DNA from: Apoderus coryli
Lineage: Eukaryota > Arthropoda > Insecta > Coleoptera > Attelabidae
NCBI GenBank assembly: GCA_911728435.2
Contig: OU452204.1
Coordinates: forward strand, 7,130,001-7,194,000
DNA length: 64,000 bases
Direction: 5' to 3'
This document shows, piece by piece, positions 1 to 11,035 of this stretch; the first letter of the stretch is position 1, and each line of letters starts with the position of its first letter. Made by a program: the position numbers and the translations under genes. Under the pieces are notes generated by a model that saw only the letters and a list, made by a program, of their open reading frames with translations, did not search any database and was not told the origin of the DNA.

Positions 1-365
1 TTTATTATACGTCATGGGGAGATTTAAAACGAAAGAAACTACGACGGGCAAAAGGGTCCAAAAACGTCACCGTAAAGAACGTTCATCCTCGTCCTCGGAA
101 ACTGATAGTGTTAGGTCGAATTCGACCTCTAGTTCTTCTGATAACGGATTACAAAGCAGCGGTGGGATATAATAAAAAACAGTTAGAACTATTTTTTTTT
201 GTTATCGTTAATTTTCTTTATTATACGTCATGGGGAGATTTAAAACGAAAGAAACTACGACGGGCAAAAGGGTCCAAAAACGTCACCGTAAAGAACGTTC
301 ATCCTCGTCCTCGGAAACTGATAGTGCTAGTTCGAATTCGAACTCTAGTTCTTCTGATAACGGAT
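1..365. repeat. tandem direct duplication, about 149 bp, spacing 216
   Basis: Positions 1-149 and 217-365 are the same sequence with three substitutions that I can count, all between 110 and 130 of the first copy. The window starts inside the first copy, so the array may extend to the left. The 67 bases between them (150-216) are AT-rich. Such low divergence next to strongly decayed surroundings suggests a recent duplication. Confidence 0.9.
14..172 (+). CDS. small Ser/Arg/Lys-rich frame, first tandem copy
   Basis: Fifty-two codons from the ATG at 14. The first 45 residues are almost the same as in the copy at 230: a basic segment (KRVQKRHRKER) followed by a five-serine run, then an acidic and serine-rich stretch ending SSSSDNG. 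This copy then diverges and stops at 172 because the duplicated segment ends there. I do not recognise a family. The composition suggests a disordered, nucleic-acid-binding or nuclear segment, perhaps the first exon of a gene or an ORF1-like part of a mobile element. It could also be chance. Confidence 0.3.
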   Translation: MGRFKTKETTTGKRVQKRHRKERSSSSSETDSVRSNSTSSSSDNGLQSSGGI

Positions 366-472
366 CAACGCGGAAACGGACAATAAAACGTTTAAGAAAA
401 GAACGGATTAAATTCAATTATTTGCATTATTATCGGGTTTTATTTGAATTTACTGTTATTATCCTTACATAA
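230..472 (+). CDS. small Ser/Arg/Lys-rich frame, second tandem copy
   Basis: Eighty codons. Residues 1-45 repeat the copy at 14. After the serine-rich part comes a second basic patch (RKRTIKRLRKER), then a hydrophobic tail rich in F, Y and I that looks like translated AT-rich DNA. The real coding part, if any, probably ends near residue 60, perhaps at a splice site. No promoter or poly(A) signal was identified. Function unknown; preservation of the frame between copies is only weak evidence because they are nearly identical in DNA. Confidence 0.3.
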   Translation: MGRFKTKETTTGKRVQKRHRKERSSSSSETDSASSNSNSSSSDNGSTRKRTIKRLRKERIKFNYLHYYRVLFEFTVIILT

Positions 473-1399
473 TATTTTAGATTATAATGTACAGCATCCA
501 ATGGACTCCACTACAAATTAATGAGGCGATATCGATAGATATAATATAAACGCATAAAAATGAAATGCGAAATTAAAACAAAAACCATAGAATGCCCAAT
601 GAAAGATAAACTTGACAGAAGACAAGCAAAATGAAATTATAACTCGTTTTTAACAAGAGTTTTCATCTTGCAAAAAATACTGCCCGTCTCGCAAAAATGA
701 CCCACAAAATCTGGCATTATAATTGACAAAATATAATGAACTAAATAATTTGTTTATAAATAAATAAGAGTTGTGAACAGAAAATTTTATTATTTTGTGC
801 TATAGTCGATGAGTGTGTGTGACCAACCTTGGCCTTGTTTATGTTGCCGAAATGTTCGTTATATCTGATATCTACACGTGTCGTATACAAAAGTGGATAT
901 AAACACAATAATAAATAAACAAATTTAAAAGCCCGCCCCCTAATGCCAACTCTCACTTTTACATTAAATTGTACGAACGAATATAACACAATAATTAATA
1001 GTTGTTGTTTAGAAGTTTTTAATGCGTAAAAGGAGTTCATAAACGTGCCATGGTAATTGAGAAACTGATAAGAACTATGACTGTGGTACACAACAAACGA
1101 GGGAACGTTTCTTTGTTTGCGAAAAGGGAGGAAAATGATTCAAAATGTAAATTGTTTTTATTTTCAAAAAGACGAGAATCCAGGTCTGAGCTATAGAGTG
1201 AGTAATATAAAAATTCTTAACTTGCAAAACGCCCAATTCTCTTAAACGAGAGCAGTGTCTTGTAACCTATACTTATATTTATCTTCATTCTTGGATTTGA
1301 TAGCCTCTTTCAACTATTTTAGGACCGAAGCGCAATATTCTCCTGGTATACAAACATATGTTTATAGTCGAATAAACATACTGTGGCACCTTAAAGTTT
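473..1399. other. no gene recognised
   Basis: AT-rich sequence. One minus-strand frame of 116 codons (741-1091) has no recognisable motif and an amino-acid mix typical of translated AT-rich DNA, so it is not called. Confidence 0.6.
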
Positions 1400-1642
1400 T
1401 TAGTCGTGGCGTATTTCTTTTATAACTGCATAGTTTTGTTGGGACTGATATTCATCATGATGAACCCTAATTTCATCGACAGTAAAAACTTGAATAATCA
1501 CGCCGTACTTCTTTTGATTACAGACGCAGAAAACCAATGTTATCTGGGGGACCACGACCAGCGGGTCTCTTACAACTAAAAAATAAACTTTATTAGTATC
1601 ATTTCCATATGGAGGCATAGATATCCCTATCTTACATTCCAA
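1400..1642 (-). CDS. unrecognised 80-codon frame
   Basis: An uninterrupted frame whose residues look more protein-like than the surroundings: a hydrophobic V/L/F-rich segment (YFLVVRDPLVVVPQ, near residues 20-33), two cysteines (residues 39 and 41), then VDEIRVHHDEYQSQQNY near the C-terminus. I cannot assign a family. It may be a piece of a transposase or of a host exon; nothing in the flanks settles it. Just to the right (about 1660-1720) lies a segment with TGGAACACCCTGTT, the kind of terminus seen in many small repeats of this window. Confidence 0.22.
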   Translation of the reverse strand: MECKIGISMPPYGNDTNKVYFLVVRDPLVVVPQITLVFCVCNQKKYGVIIQVFTVDEIRVHHDEYQSQQNYAVIKEIRHD

Positions 1643-2546
1643 AAATTATCCAAAATCATACAGAATGTTCCATGAACCTGTAACATCAAGCATGATTTTT
1701 AATGGAACACCCTGTTCCTTTGGTTGACTTCCATAAGGATTTTCTATACCGAAAAACATAGTGGTTTAATTTATTTAAGTAAATTATTTGTACGAATGCC
1801 TGCATTTACTAATTCCAAATTCCACATTTTAATGCATTAAGATCACCTAGCCTTAGCTTAGAGCTTCTTAACAAATTAATTTAAAACCACTGACGCCGGT
1901 ATCGCGATATCGAAAGACCTGAGTATAACTTTAAACCTTAAATCAATATAACTTTAGACTAGTTGCAAGGTCTAAAACGAGTGGATCTGAACAAACCATC
2001 CACACATAAAGCTTTATTGTGGCTACCTCTTCATACTTCATCTATCAGCTTAATATTCGGAATGAAATTGAAATTTTCCTGAGTAAGTTTTTTTAACAGT
2101 CGCAACGCTGTTAGAAGGGTTACTTCATCAAATATCACAAATTTAATTCCTCCAGACTGATAAAGAAAAGCCACAAAAACATTATTTATTCATATCATTA
2201 TACTAATAACTGAAATTATACGATCTATCAGATATGAGGCGGTGCCCAAGTTCGAAGCAGATCAAACGCTGAATTGAACAAAAAAAAGAACAGTATAGAT
2301 GTCGAAATCAAGCAGATTATCAAATCGTATCAATCATTTCGCACGTGAATCCAAGAAACATTATTTTGAGTCAAACTAAATTTTTAAGAAATTTTGTTTT
2401 TATTCCTATATAAACACCTGTTAAAGTGTTCTTTCTATGCTCAAAAAAGAATTTTTCCAATCGATTAAAAAATAAGTGAGCAATCATCCATTTCTTATGC
2501 CTTAATGTAGAGAATCAGCTCCAAAATGGACGAACACTTGATGTAT
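1643..2546. other. no gene recognised
   Basis: Unique-looking AT-rich DNA with no supported coding frame. Confidence 0.6.
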
Positions 2547-2660
2547 TTTTTACTTTCCCGACCATTTTGAAATTCCCTGAGACGACTAAGACACGCTTTG
2601 TTTCGTTACCCAGGTCATATATTTTAGATGATAATTTGCCAGAAAAATTTTGTTACATTT
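2547..2660 (+). repeat. composite repeat family S, copy 1 (partial)
   Basis: Starts with TTTTTACTTTCCCGACC and includes the diagnostic segment TTTCGTTACCCAGGTCATAT, then a diverged version of the end block (in better copies GGGGTGACACAACC). The middle portion with the CT/GT-rich tract is missing. This is the plus orientation of the family; other copies lie at 5501, 12278, 18412, 27028, 28969, 52199 and 57808. Confidence 0.75.
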
Positions 2661-3544
2661 GGTAATTTCAAAAACAATATACGTGCCGTTATTTTTAAGC
2701 GAATTTATTGCATATTTTCAGTGAAAATAAGCGCATGTGACAGTTCACAATCCGTTATCCAAAATCAATTACTATAACAGTTAGAATTATTTGACTCTGA
2801 TCGTCAGATTTATAGGAAATATCTATATAGAAAAGGATAATACTTACCTGCAAAGTTTTGTTGCATTTACAAAATATTGTGTTTCAAATGAATAATAATC
2901 TAGATCCAATGCAAATTTCTCAGTATTCGTGAAGAAATATAGATTGTGTTTTCAGAAATAAACATTTTTGAAACTAAACTATTTTCAGAATTAAATTTCC
3001 TAAAAATATCCAATCAACCACATTAAATGTTTGACCTTGATTATAATGTTTTTTTACATATTAATTCACTTACTTTTTTAATGGTTTGGCAGACGTTGCC
3101 AAGAAAAAAATATCAAAGGAAAACACATTTTATTTACCACATTCTGTTTGAATTTGTCATTATTATTAGAAAATTATAAAAATATAAATATAATAAATTT
3201 TTAATTAATAAGATTGTTTAGTAGAACCGAATTAAATAATGTGATTTTTTAGAAAACTTCTTTCAACAACTGGCACTGTTACGTAATTTCTAAAATACCA
3301 TAAATATATTTTTGGGGTAGAGCTAAACAATCTTCTAGCAAGTTCAAGAAATTTCCTCCCCAACCGTTTCTTCTAACTTCACTATTTAAGGTAACTAAGA
3401 TGCGATAAGTTCTCCAAATAATAACTGTGTGATATTTTTGTCATTTATGTTTTTCGTAAGACTGTTGCTGACAAGCTATATTTCCAAATATTTTTTTCTT
3501 AATTTTCATTGCAGACATCAGCTATTTTTTATTTAAATAGCAAT

Positions 3545-3765
3545 TTTTTTATTTTAACCCCTTTTCCACTCTTCCAGAACGCCTTTGTAAGCAAGTTTTT
3601 TATGATAGATTTCATAGGTTATATTCTATCAAACCTATAAATACCTAATCAATATTTCTTCTATGTTTAGGAAATATTTATATATTTAGTTTTATACCTT
3701 TTTACACTCTTTTCGAACGCCTATGTGATCTAATTTTTTGTGTTTAAGAGGGACCACTATCTTAT
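3545..3765 (-). repeat. dispersed copy of the 58-kb satellite-like repeat
   Basis: Reverse complement of the repeat seen at 58.1-58.8 kb. Shared blocks are TAACCCCTTTTCCACTCTT, then AACGCCTTTGTAAGCAAG, then ATAGGTTATATTCTATCAAA. A second, shorter partial unit follows at about 3705-3765 (TTTTTACACTCTTTTCGAAC). Confidence 0.6.
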
Positions 3766-4766
3766 CTGAGAAACTATAAACGGTACAAGAAAAAGTTAAA
3801 TAGAAACTTTTGGGGATTAACTGGAAATTTTCATTTATTTAATTTTTACATATACAGGGTGGCTCATATTGCAGTGACGGCATTCAACTTCTTTACTTTA
3901 AATAGCACACCCTAAAAACTGACTCAATGCAGAGTAGAAGGTTTAGCAAAAACATTCTATCGTCCTTACTCACAATTATTTATTATTAGGTAATTAAAAA
4001 ACCCGCTTTTTCAGATGCATGTTTTACGTAAAATAAGTGCCAAACTATGGCGATTTTTTTGAATAATTTTAAATAACAGCTAAAAACACTGACAACTTGT
4101 TTAAACCATTACGTGTGATACACCACCTATTTTCTAATTGAAAATGGGTTTTATTTTAACAATAAAAAAATCTAGGGCCATATTTAAAACAACAAAGTTG
4201 ATGATCTTTTTTCAAAAATGAAACGCCGTAGTGACAATTTGTAAACGCTATCTTTTTCTCCTCAAAATGTAACAATGAGGAAGTGCTCTTCATTTTTTTA
4301 TATCTGCGTAAAAATAATGTCAGAAATAAATAAAAATTAAAATCGCAAAAAAATTGTCTCTCAAAAATTGGACACAGTGTATAGGTATGATATGGAGAGC
4401 TAAAAAACGGGAAATTTGCAGTTTTTATATTTTTGTTAACTAGTCAAAACGTCATAGTTGAAAAGATAACATGATGTATGTTTCCGAGAATTTAATTCAT
4501 AAAAATGTTCATTCAATTCAATAATGTTTTTGTCAAGTGGTAAAATCTCTTTACAATATCCCCCTTCAGCTTCGCTGTTGGAAAATTTCTAAAGAATGAC
4601 ATTATTGTGTCACTATGTTTAAAAACTTTACAGACACCAAAAAATAGCAAAAATTATCTTGAAATAGTTCCTTTTTACAATAACATTTAATGTTAAATTC
4701 TAAACAATTACATAATTATTGTAACAAATAATTAATGTATATTTTAAGCAAATTTTAAATACTGAT

Positions 4767-4804
4767 AGCAAAGATATATATTATATACATTATATATCTT
4801 TGCT
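4767..4804. repeat. perfect 14-bp inverted repeat
   Basis: AGCAAAGATATATA (4767-4780) and its exact complement at 4791-4804, separated by 10 bases. No T-run or coding context; it may be the remains of a foldback element. Confidence 0.7.
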
Positions 4805-5500
4805 GACAGATTACTACACAAAGAATAATGATATTCACAGAGAGACAAATAATTCCTCAAAACGATTATTGATAAACAGACATATTTTTTATTAACCTAC
4901 TTAGATAACAAGAAATAAAAATTAAATAACATCAAAACAACACGCATACCAGCTTTATTTATAGATTTTTGTTTAAATAATCCTCTGTTTTATTTCTTTT
5001 GTATGGGATAATGTCGTTTGCACAAAAATAATACTAATTAGATAATGGAAAAGCTGAGAGAGCAAACAAAATCACACTGTGTGACAGAAGAAAGTGCAAA
5101 TACTTTTGACTAGGTAGGAGATGTAATTGAAGTTAATCAGAGTTGTATCACACAAAAAATACAGAGTTTTGTTCATAATAATCAATCTTAATTATCAAAA
5201 TGTGAGCTTTTACGTTTTTCAACTTTCAGATCTTCACTTACCACTGACAATATACCAATCCAATAGTATTGGTAATAAGATTTAATGTTTCTTCTTCAAG
5301 AAGAAATACATATCACACACTCGTTGTGGGTTATTTTTTTTGGCTCAATGAGCGTTTGCATTCTTTGAGTACGAAATAATGTATAAATTTTATAAAAATC
5401 TTAAATATATAAATTGTACTTAAAACATATTTTATAATACTCAATATAATTTTTTTAATAGTTATTTAAGTAATGTATTTTAGTGGTTATATAGAGATAA

Positions 5501-5924
5501 TACGTTCCAACTAACTGACTGCTGACATTTTAAACGCTATTTTCTCGAGAATTATGGGGGCAAATATCAAAAGTGACATATCTCTCTAAAGCAGATAAAA
5601 AATACTTTAAAATGAAGTATCACACGACCCCTACTGATATATGAAAATTTAGCGGTTGTGTCCACTCCTATCACAGGGCTGAAGCGATTTCAACCAAAAT
5701 CTAATGGCTTCATCCTAGGACTTCCTCAAACTCATATACCAAAATTTAGCTCATTTGGTTAAAGCGTTTGCGCGCTATCGTGGTAGCACACATAGAGACA
5801 CACACAGACAGACAGACTGACTTCCATCTGGAAATGGTCCAGGGAACTTCAAAAGGGTTATATCCGTCTTTATCTCTAATTTTAGCGCATTCACAATACT
5901 TTCCCTGTGCCGGAAAGTAAAAAC
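5501..5924 (-). repeat. composite repeat family S, copy 2 (5' and middle part)
   Basis: The most complete 5' half. Read on the minus strand it starts GTTTTTACTTTCCGG, continues with AAGTATTGTGAATGCGC and GAGATAAAGACGGATATAAC, has a tract rich in CTGT and GTGT, then TAGGATGAAGCCATTAGATT and ATAATTCTCGAGAAAATAGC, and ends CAGTTAGTTGGAACGTA. An 80-codon frame here (5775-6017) is only a translation of the repeat. Confidence 0.8.
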
Positions 5925-7916
5925 AGTAAATGGAACATATAGAAACGCTGTGAGCCCAGCGAATACAACAAGCTCAGCTAGTTTTTGCTCAGTGGTGCTT
6001 GTTCCGTTCGGCCGCATGCGCTGGGTTCGTTCGGTGGCAACTGCTCAAGTGAGTGCGCACCATAACCTTAAGATCAAAACACTAGAGAATATCTAGAGCC
6101 TGTGGCGACCATTATTCTTGCGCCACACTGTATATATTGTATTTTATTCTGTAGATACTGTGGCAACCTTTTTATTGTGCCACAATGTATATAGGTATTT
6201 TTAAATTTAGTTATTTCTTTGTAAAAATTTAGTATAGTAGTTGTAAATAATATTTTCTAAATTGCACCAAATATTTAAACATCTGGCACGAATATTTCTG
6301 CTTTCTTTTTAATGTTTTTCATTTTCGGGAACAAAAGAAATCCCTATTCCGTACCTAGAAAAAGCAGTGGTTATTGTTAACGCCACGTACCGAGCAGATG
6401 TGGTACTTTCTTAACAGAGATGCTTTTTCTATAATTTTATCCCAGTCAGTCTTCAACATCAAAACAGTCAACATCTCTCTCGTGCCAAAACTCTCTCTCC
6501 AGATTTTAACAACCTAACTCTCAAACACACTCTTTTTCCGTTCAATAAATATTCAGTTTTGTACATACCGTTAAACAGTGTTTTAATTATTACAATCATA
6601 CTACCCAAATTACCAAAAGCCTGGCAGTTTTAAACAACATATCCTACGTATTTAATCCTACTCAGATAAAGTAATAGGAACTAAAGGTTTTTGATATTTT
6701 TTACAAAAGGTGTAGTAAATGACACGGCGCATTTCGTTATGATTTTATTCCATTTGACGAATACCTTGTCTTATTTTACAAGAAATTTATATGTGATAAA
6801 TGGTAGATAAGTATCTCAAAGTTTGTTCAATAGTCATCCAAAATAGACTTTTTCTTTTTTCAGGGTTGATTTTTAATAAGGTCAAATTGTCCAGTGGACA
6901 TTTCACATTTAACTGTCTTCTTAGAAAGAAAAACTGACTATCAATTTGGAAGATGAGGAATATTTTAAATACAAGAAAAATCAATAAAATCCAATCAATT
7001 AATATTGACTTCTATTATTAGGGAGATCTTACCTATTTACGTAGGTCAAATAGATTTAACCTCAGTTTGGTTTATTATATATTATTATATATCCTCATAA
7101 TTTAGCTGCATTGTTATTTGACTGAGCTTCGGACATATAATATGAAATCCATATTTACATCCAAACAAATCGCAAGGTCACCCATTATCAATGTAAGTAC
7201 CAAATATTCGCACATTAATTTTTGTTTTCGAAATAAATGACACTTTTCATCAGATAACATGTAACTAAATTGACCTTTCGATAGAAGGCCAATTTTTACC
7301 ACTTCCTATTCATGGGGAAAACATAGTTGAAATGCCAAACTTGACATAATAAAAAATAAGTTCGCTCTAAGCGATGACGAATCAAGAAATCCCCGTCTTA
7401 TTTTCCACAACTTAACTTTCAAAAAGTGTGGAAAAATTTGTGTCCTTTCGTGCTAAAGGTTCCTCGTATGCTAATATAGGTAACTTAAAAATAAGCACGA
7501 CCTACAGCCATGCCATCCCATCCAGATTAAATATCTACAAAAAACGTGATCTTCTATTACATAGGAAGTTAAATTACATAATACGTGTTTGCATTTTTTT
7601 TGGACGCGCATGTCCTTGTAATATTTAAATCCATTTTTTTATCTTTTATATAAGCAACTTTATAGTATTTATAAGTATGTGGTTCCAGTGGCTACGCTCA
7701 TATTCACTCAACGAGAAAGTTTAAAAATTAATTGTATCATGTCCAATGAAAATATTGTTATGAATTGTCCTGTCACGATTAATGAACATTCAAGAAATGC
7801 TATAGTAGGTATCTCATATACGAAAATTAATTTACCGATAAGCTTGCAAATATGATCAAATACTTCTGTTGACTATTCATTCGGATGTAGTTGGCATACA
7901 AAAATTTGGCATTCTA
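5925..7916. other. no gene recognised; possible solo LTR
   Basis: Between 6100 and 6600 there are two short tandem units (TGTGGCGACC... at 6100 and TGTGGCAACC... at 6161, each closing with GCCACA), then AATAAA near 6543 and TGTTTTAATTATTACA near 6577. This resembles a retroviral-type LTR (TG start, poly(A) signal late), but I found no clean TG...CA ends with a target duplication and no primer-binding site. Frames at 6787 and 7114 (minus) and 7428 (plus) carry no motif. Confidence 0.35.
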
Positions 7917-8323
7917 CAGGGTTCATACAGAAGGATAAGAAAAATATTCCCTGACTTTTCCAGGTTCTCCCTGACTTTTATTCATGATTTCCAGGTCATT
8001 TAATTTTAAAAGATAAATTATTCTCAAAAGTTTAATGAAGTATTTTGAAAACTGGATAGACTCCAAGCGAATAATCTATTCCAAATTGTTAATTATATAG
8101 TATTAAGCATGTAAACCAATAAGACACAAACATAAGATATAAAACTTTTTTATAATTATTAAAAATACGTCCATACGAAAAAAAACAAAAAAACCTTAAA
8201 GACATTCGAATATAAAAATAAATAAGATACACGCTAAATAAGTACAAAATAATTATTGATATGTTTATTACCGTAACCTCTCAACAAGTCCTAAGTACCT
8301 AATATTAATAATTGAACACAATT

Positions 8324-9994
8324 TTACAAAGCATCTTTTTGTCTTAATTTGGCAAGTCTCTCTTCAATTTGCAGTTTTTGATAAACTAAAGAGCTTTCTA
8401 GCTTGGTTTTTTTATTCTCCAAAGCCTTAATTTCTTGGTCTACTTTCCTCTTCATACTAGCTTTTTTTACCTCTTCGTTTTCTTTTCTGTTTTTTCCATC
8501 TAAATATATTCCATATTTCATGCGAGCCTGTCGGACAAATATTTTCATCTTTTCTGTAATAATAACATTATCTGCTCCTCCCGCATATTTTAAAGCATCA
8601 TATACAATTCTTCTGGCTGTCATTGATTGTTCTGCCATATTTTCTATAAGCATTTCTTTATTTACCGAAAATCCACTTTCAACAGTAGCATTGCCATGGG
8701 AAAGTATAAGGGTTATCTTAATGATATCAAACAATTCTGTAAAATTAAATTTATCCAAAACAATACCTCTAAAAAACACATCCAGGCTATCTGACAAATT
8801 ATTATTAAACTTAGCAAAACAGTCAGCTGCTGTCTTGTCTTCAATAAGTTTTTTGTACTGAGATAATGCAACTTCAGCTACTTTAACACCAATAATTTCT
8901 TTTTCATAGTAAATTTGAAGGAGAGAATTGAAACGACTAGTGGCTAACTCTTGGTCCGTGCATATTATAAAATAAGGGTCTAAAGAAGATATTGCCTTTG
9001 TAAGTGTATATTTAAGACAGGAGCGCTCACATATTTTTTTGAAAAGAATTTTTAAAAATAACTGACAATCTTTAAAAAATATTCGACGTTCTTTATCTGC
9101 GTTTTTAATTTGATTTAAATGTTTTTTTGTTATAAATCCCACATCTATATCTGTGTACTCAAGGTATATACTTTTTTCTTCCAAATCTAATTTAAGCAGC
9201 TTGGATGGAGACTTTTTTACGACATCTTTTTTTAGAAAGCGACTTGCTATGGACTTAATTAGTAGACCCATTTCTCTATAAAGAAATGGAGATAAGGATT
9301 TTGAAGATTGAAATTTTGTTAAAAAACCTTCCAATGATGAGGAAATTGTAAAAAAAAAACCTAGTTTACACTTTAGAAAGTTATCTTCTAAGGCCGTTTT
9401 AATACATCTTAAAGTTACTGTCGATGGAAGGTTACTATCTTTTACCACACAGAATTTTCTTATATCTTCTAAAATCTGTAAGGCTCTTTCAGTTGCAGCT
9501 GAACTTTCAACCCATCTTGTTGAACAAAATTTGAGTGGAAATTTTGACAGGCCATCTGTTAGTTGAAGGTATGCTGCCCTCCTAGCAGGGGAGTCTTTAA
9601 ACAACCAATAAATTGATCTTAAAAAATCACACACTTTCCAGCCTGCAGCTTTATGTCCACTTTTAAGCGCCCCATGGATTACGTGTAATCCGCAAGAACC
9701 CAGGTCCAGCAGCTTAGTTGCTTCATTTTCTTCATTTAGCAATCTGTAGAATTTCCAGTTAACATTAGGCCCATCCATGGAGATATGAATAATTCTGTTC
9801 ATCTTTAATGGCAGCACTCCTTCTTTAAAAGCTTGCAAAATGTCCTCAGCTTTGGCTGTGGCCATGAACACAGACTTTAAAAATCTGAAAATTAAGAGTA
9901 TATTCTGTACCAGCTTGGAATATGACATACAGACTTTTTGATAACAACAATGATTTCGAAAATATTTATTGCATAAAAATATTTTTGTCACCAT
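8324..9994 (-). CDS. hAT superfamily transposase, main exon
   Basis: A frame of 556 codons. Near residue 70 is ISMDGPNVNWKFYRLLNEE, the region of the first catalytic Asp in this hAT group. Around residues 158-172 is FCSTRWVESSAATER (the conserved TRW block), and near 429-470 is LSHGNATVESGFSVN followed by ENMAEQSMTARRIVYDAL, the C-terminal dimerisation block. The last 60 residues are a Lys/Glu-rich coiled coil. The N-terminal zinc finger is absent from this frame. The first 40 codons are probably intron: a good acceptor (AATTTTCAG) lies at about 9886-9894, and coding similarity starts at FLKSVFMATAKAED. A later Met is at MATAKAED, near 9868. No stop or frameshift interrupts the exon, so it was active recently or is under selection as a domesticated gene. 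Confidence 0.8.
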   Translation of the reverse strand: MVTKIFLCNKYFRNHCCYQKVCMSYSKLVQNILLIFRFLKSVFMATAKAEDILQAFKEGVLPLKMNRIIHISMDGPNVNWKFYRLLNEENEATKLLDLGSCGLHVIHGALKSGHKAAGWKVCDFLRSIYWLFKDSPARRAAYLQLTDGLSKFPLKFCSTRWVESSAATERALQILEDIRKFCVVKDSNLPSTVTLRCIKTALEDNFLKCKLGFFFTISSSLEGFLTKFQSSKSLSPFLYREMGLLIKSIASRFLKKDVVKKSPSKLLKLDLEEKSIYLEYTDIDVGFITKKHLNQIKNADKERRIFFKDCQLFLKILFKKICERSCLKYTLTKAISSLDPYFIICTDQELATSRFNSLLQIYYEKEIIGVKVAEVALSQYKKLIEDKTAADCFAKFNNNLSDSLDVFFRGIVLDKFNFTELFDIIKITLILSHGNATVESGFSVNKEMLIENMAEQSMTARRIVYDALKYAGGADNVIITEKMKIFVRQARMKYGIYLDGKNRKENEEVKKASMKRKVDQEIKALENKKTKLESSLVYQKLQIEERLAKLRQKDAL

Positions 9995-10256
9995 GTACTC
10001 TTCTAACTATGGCATGAAAATTTTGATGAACACAACTAGTACCATGTTCTTGAAAAACGACCTCCTTTTTGCCCCTAATATCAAACTCCTTTGGAAACTG
10101 GCACTTTTTGCTAGTTCAACCAGAAGAAGTAGTTATTACTTACTGCAGTTTAAAAACAAAAAGTTCATATGGTATTTAAAGTAAATAAAGTTATTACACC
10201 AAGTGTAGCTGTATGCTTTGCAAACTACAGAAATTTCATTAGCTTTCCCTAATTGC

Positions 10257-10500
10257 CTACTGAGAAAATAAAAAATAAATGGGGGCAATTTCCCCAATTT
10301 TATTAGCAAAACCAATGACCTCTTTTTCCTGTGTTTCAGATGCCAAATTCATTCCGGAAGTACTTGAACATGTTACATTATTCTTATTTTTCAATAACTG
10401 TAATGCACTCATTTGTACAGAAGCTTTTAATTTTTTTCTATGACTGGCAGATTTTTGATGGCTCACCGAGACGAGACTACATGCCTGTCTCGTCACAAAG
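10257..10500 (-). pseudogene. likely upstream exon of the hAT transposase (zinc-finger remnant)
   Basis: Minus-strand frame with SHQKSASHRKKLKAS, which resembles the end of the BED-like zinc finger (H-x-H with basic residues) that precedes hAT catalytic domains, then a Ser/Asn-rich linker. The cysteine half of the finger is not visible upstream, where the sequence changes near 10500. A donor-like GTAAGTAATAAC (minus strand, around 10135-10145) and the acceptor near 9886 would allow splicing to the main exon. The exact exon limits are inferred. Confidence 0.35.
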
Positions 10501-10561
10501 CGTCGAGATGAGAGCAGTATCGAGTCATCCCTAATGCTCATTATTTGGTGATACACTTGAA

Positions 10562-10864
10562 ATGTCTAAAGTTTGGGAAAAGTATAGACAGACAGGACTG
10601 GATAGTTGTCTGGATGAGTTTAGAACTATTAGGCATTATGTAAAGTCTGCAATTGATAAATCGTATGTGGATTATTTGAGGGAGACAGAGGCTCAGATTC
10701 AGTTAAACCCAAATAAATTTTGGTCTTTTATAAGCAATCATAGACATAGTGGCCGCTTACCATCTCTATCCAAAATGCAGCTCAAACACACATTTGAAAA
10801 CTATACTATTAAACACAGGGTGAGGTGTGTACGGCAAACAGCGTGCATATTTAGTATGGTGTAA
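10562..10864 (+). pseudogene. LINE ORF2 fragment, pre-RT region (copy L1)
   Basis: The protein starts with the WEKYRQTGLDSCLDEFRTIR type motif, then NPNKFWSFISNHR and LPSLSKMQL, the conserved segment between endonuclease and reverse transcriptase in CR1/Jockey-group LINEs. The reading breaks after about residue 75. This is the 5' edge of a single LINE copy whose other pieces are at 11036-11475, 12070-12277 and 13211-13790. The endonuclease is missing, so the copy is 5'-truncated. Confidence 0.75.
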
Positions 10865-10942
10865 TGTAGATCAACTAAAATAGCGGAAATACCAAAATGC
10901 AAGAAAAATAATTATCCAAATAATAGGGGTATCAGTCACACT

Positions 10943-10995
10943 TTGGACGGTGGTTAAATCGTTGGCCTTAAGGTCCAAAAAGAGGTGTAGTTTTG
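10943..10995 (+). other. tRNA-Leu-like half sequence
   Basis: GGTGGTTAAATCGTTGGC resembles a tRNA D arm (box A), followed by CTTAAGG flanked by TTGGC/TCCAA, which fits an anticodon arm with anticodon TAA. There is no T arm (box B) downstream. It is either a scrap of a tRNA-derived SINE or chance; not a functional tRNA. Confidence 0.25.
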
Positions 10996-11035
10996 TATTA
11001 TCTAGGCCGTTACATATTATTTTTAATTCATCCCT

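Larger units (their letters stand above)
2661..5500. other. long AT-rich stretch without a gene
   Basis: No supported coding frame. It holds a satellite-like segment (3545-3765), a repeat end with ACAGGGTGG near 3855 and a perfect hairpin at 4767-4804, each listed separately. The rest shows nothing I can name. Confidence 0.6.
7917..10560 (-). mobile_element. hAT-type DNA transposon, one end found
   Basis: The 3' end of the element (left in the window) begins CAGGGTTCATACAG at 7917 and is followed by repeated TCCCTGACTTTT blocks near 7950-7980. This is the terminal and subterminal pattern of a known hAT group with CAGGGTT ends. The eight bases outside are GCATTCTA. I found no matching complement with that octamer before the LINE that starts at 10562, so the right end may be lost. 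Inside lies a transposase frame (8324-9994) and a likely upstream exon (10257-10500). Confidence 0.6.

Noticed and set aside
741..1091. 116-codon minus-strand frame
   Set aside because: No motif; the residue mix (Y, F, L, I) is that of translated AT-rich DNA.
6100..6598. Solo LTR of a retrovirus-like element
   Set aside because: There is TG at the start and AATAAA near the end, but no matching TG...CA limits with a target duplication, and no tRNA primer site follows. Kept only as a remark.
8403..8861. 152-codon plus-strand frame
   Set aside because: Antisense to the hAT transposase exon.
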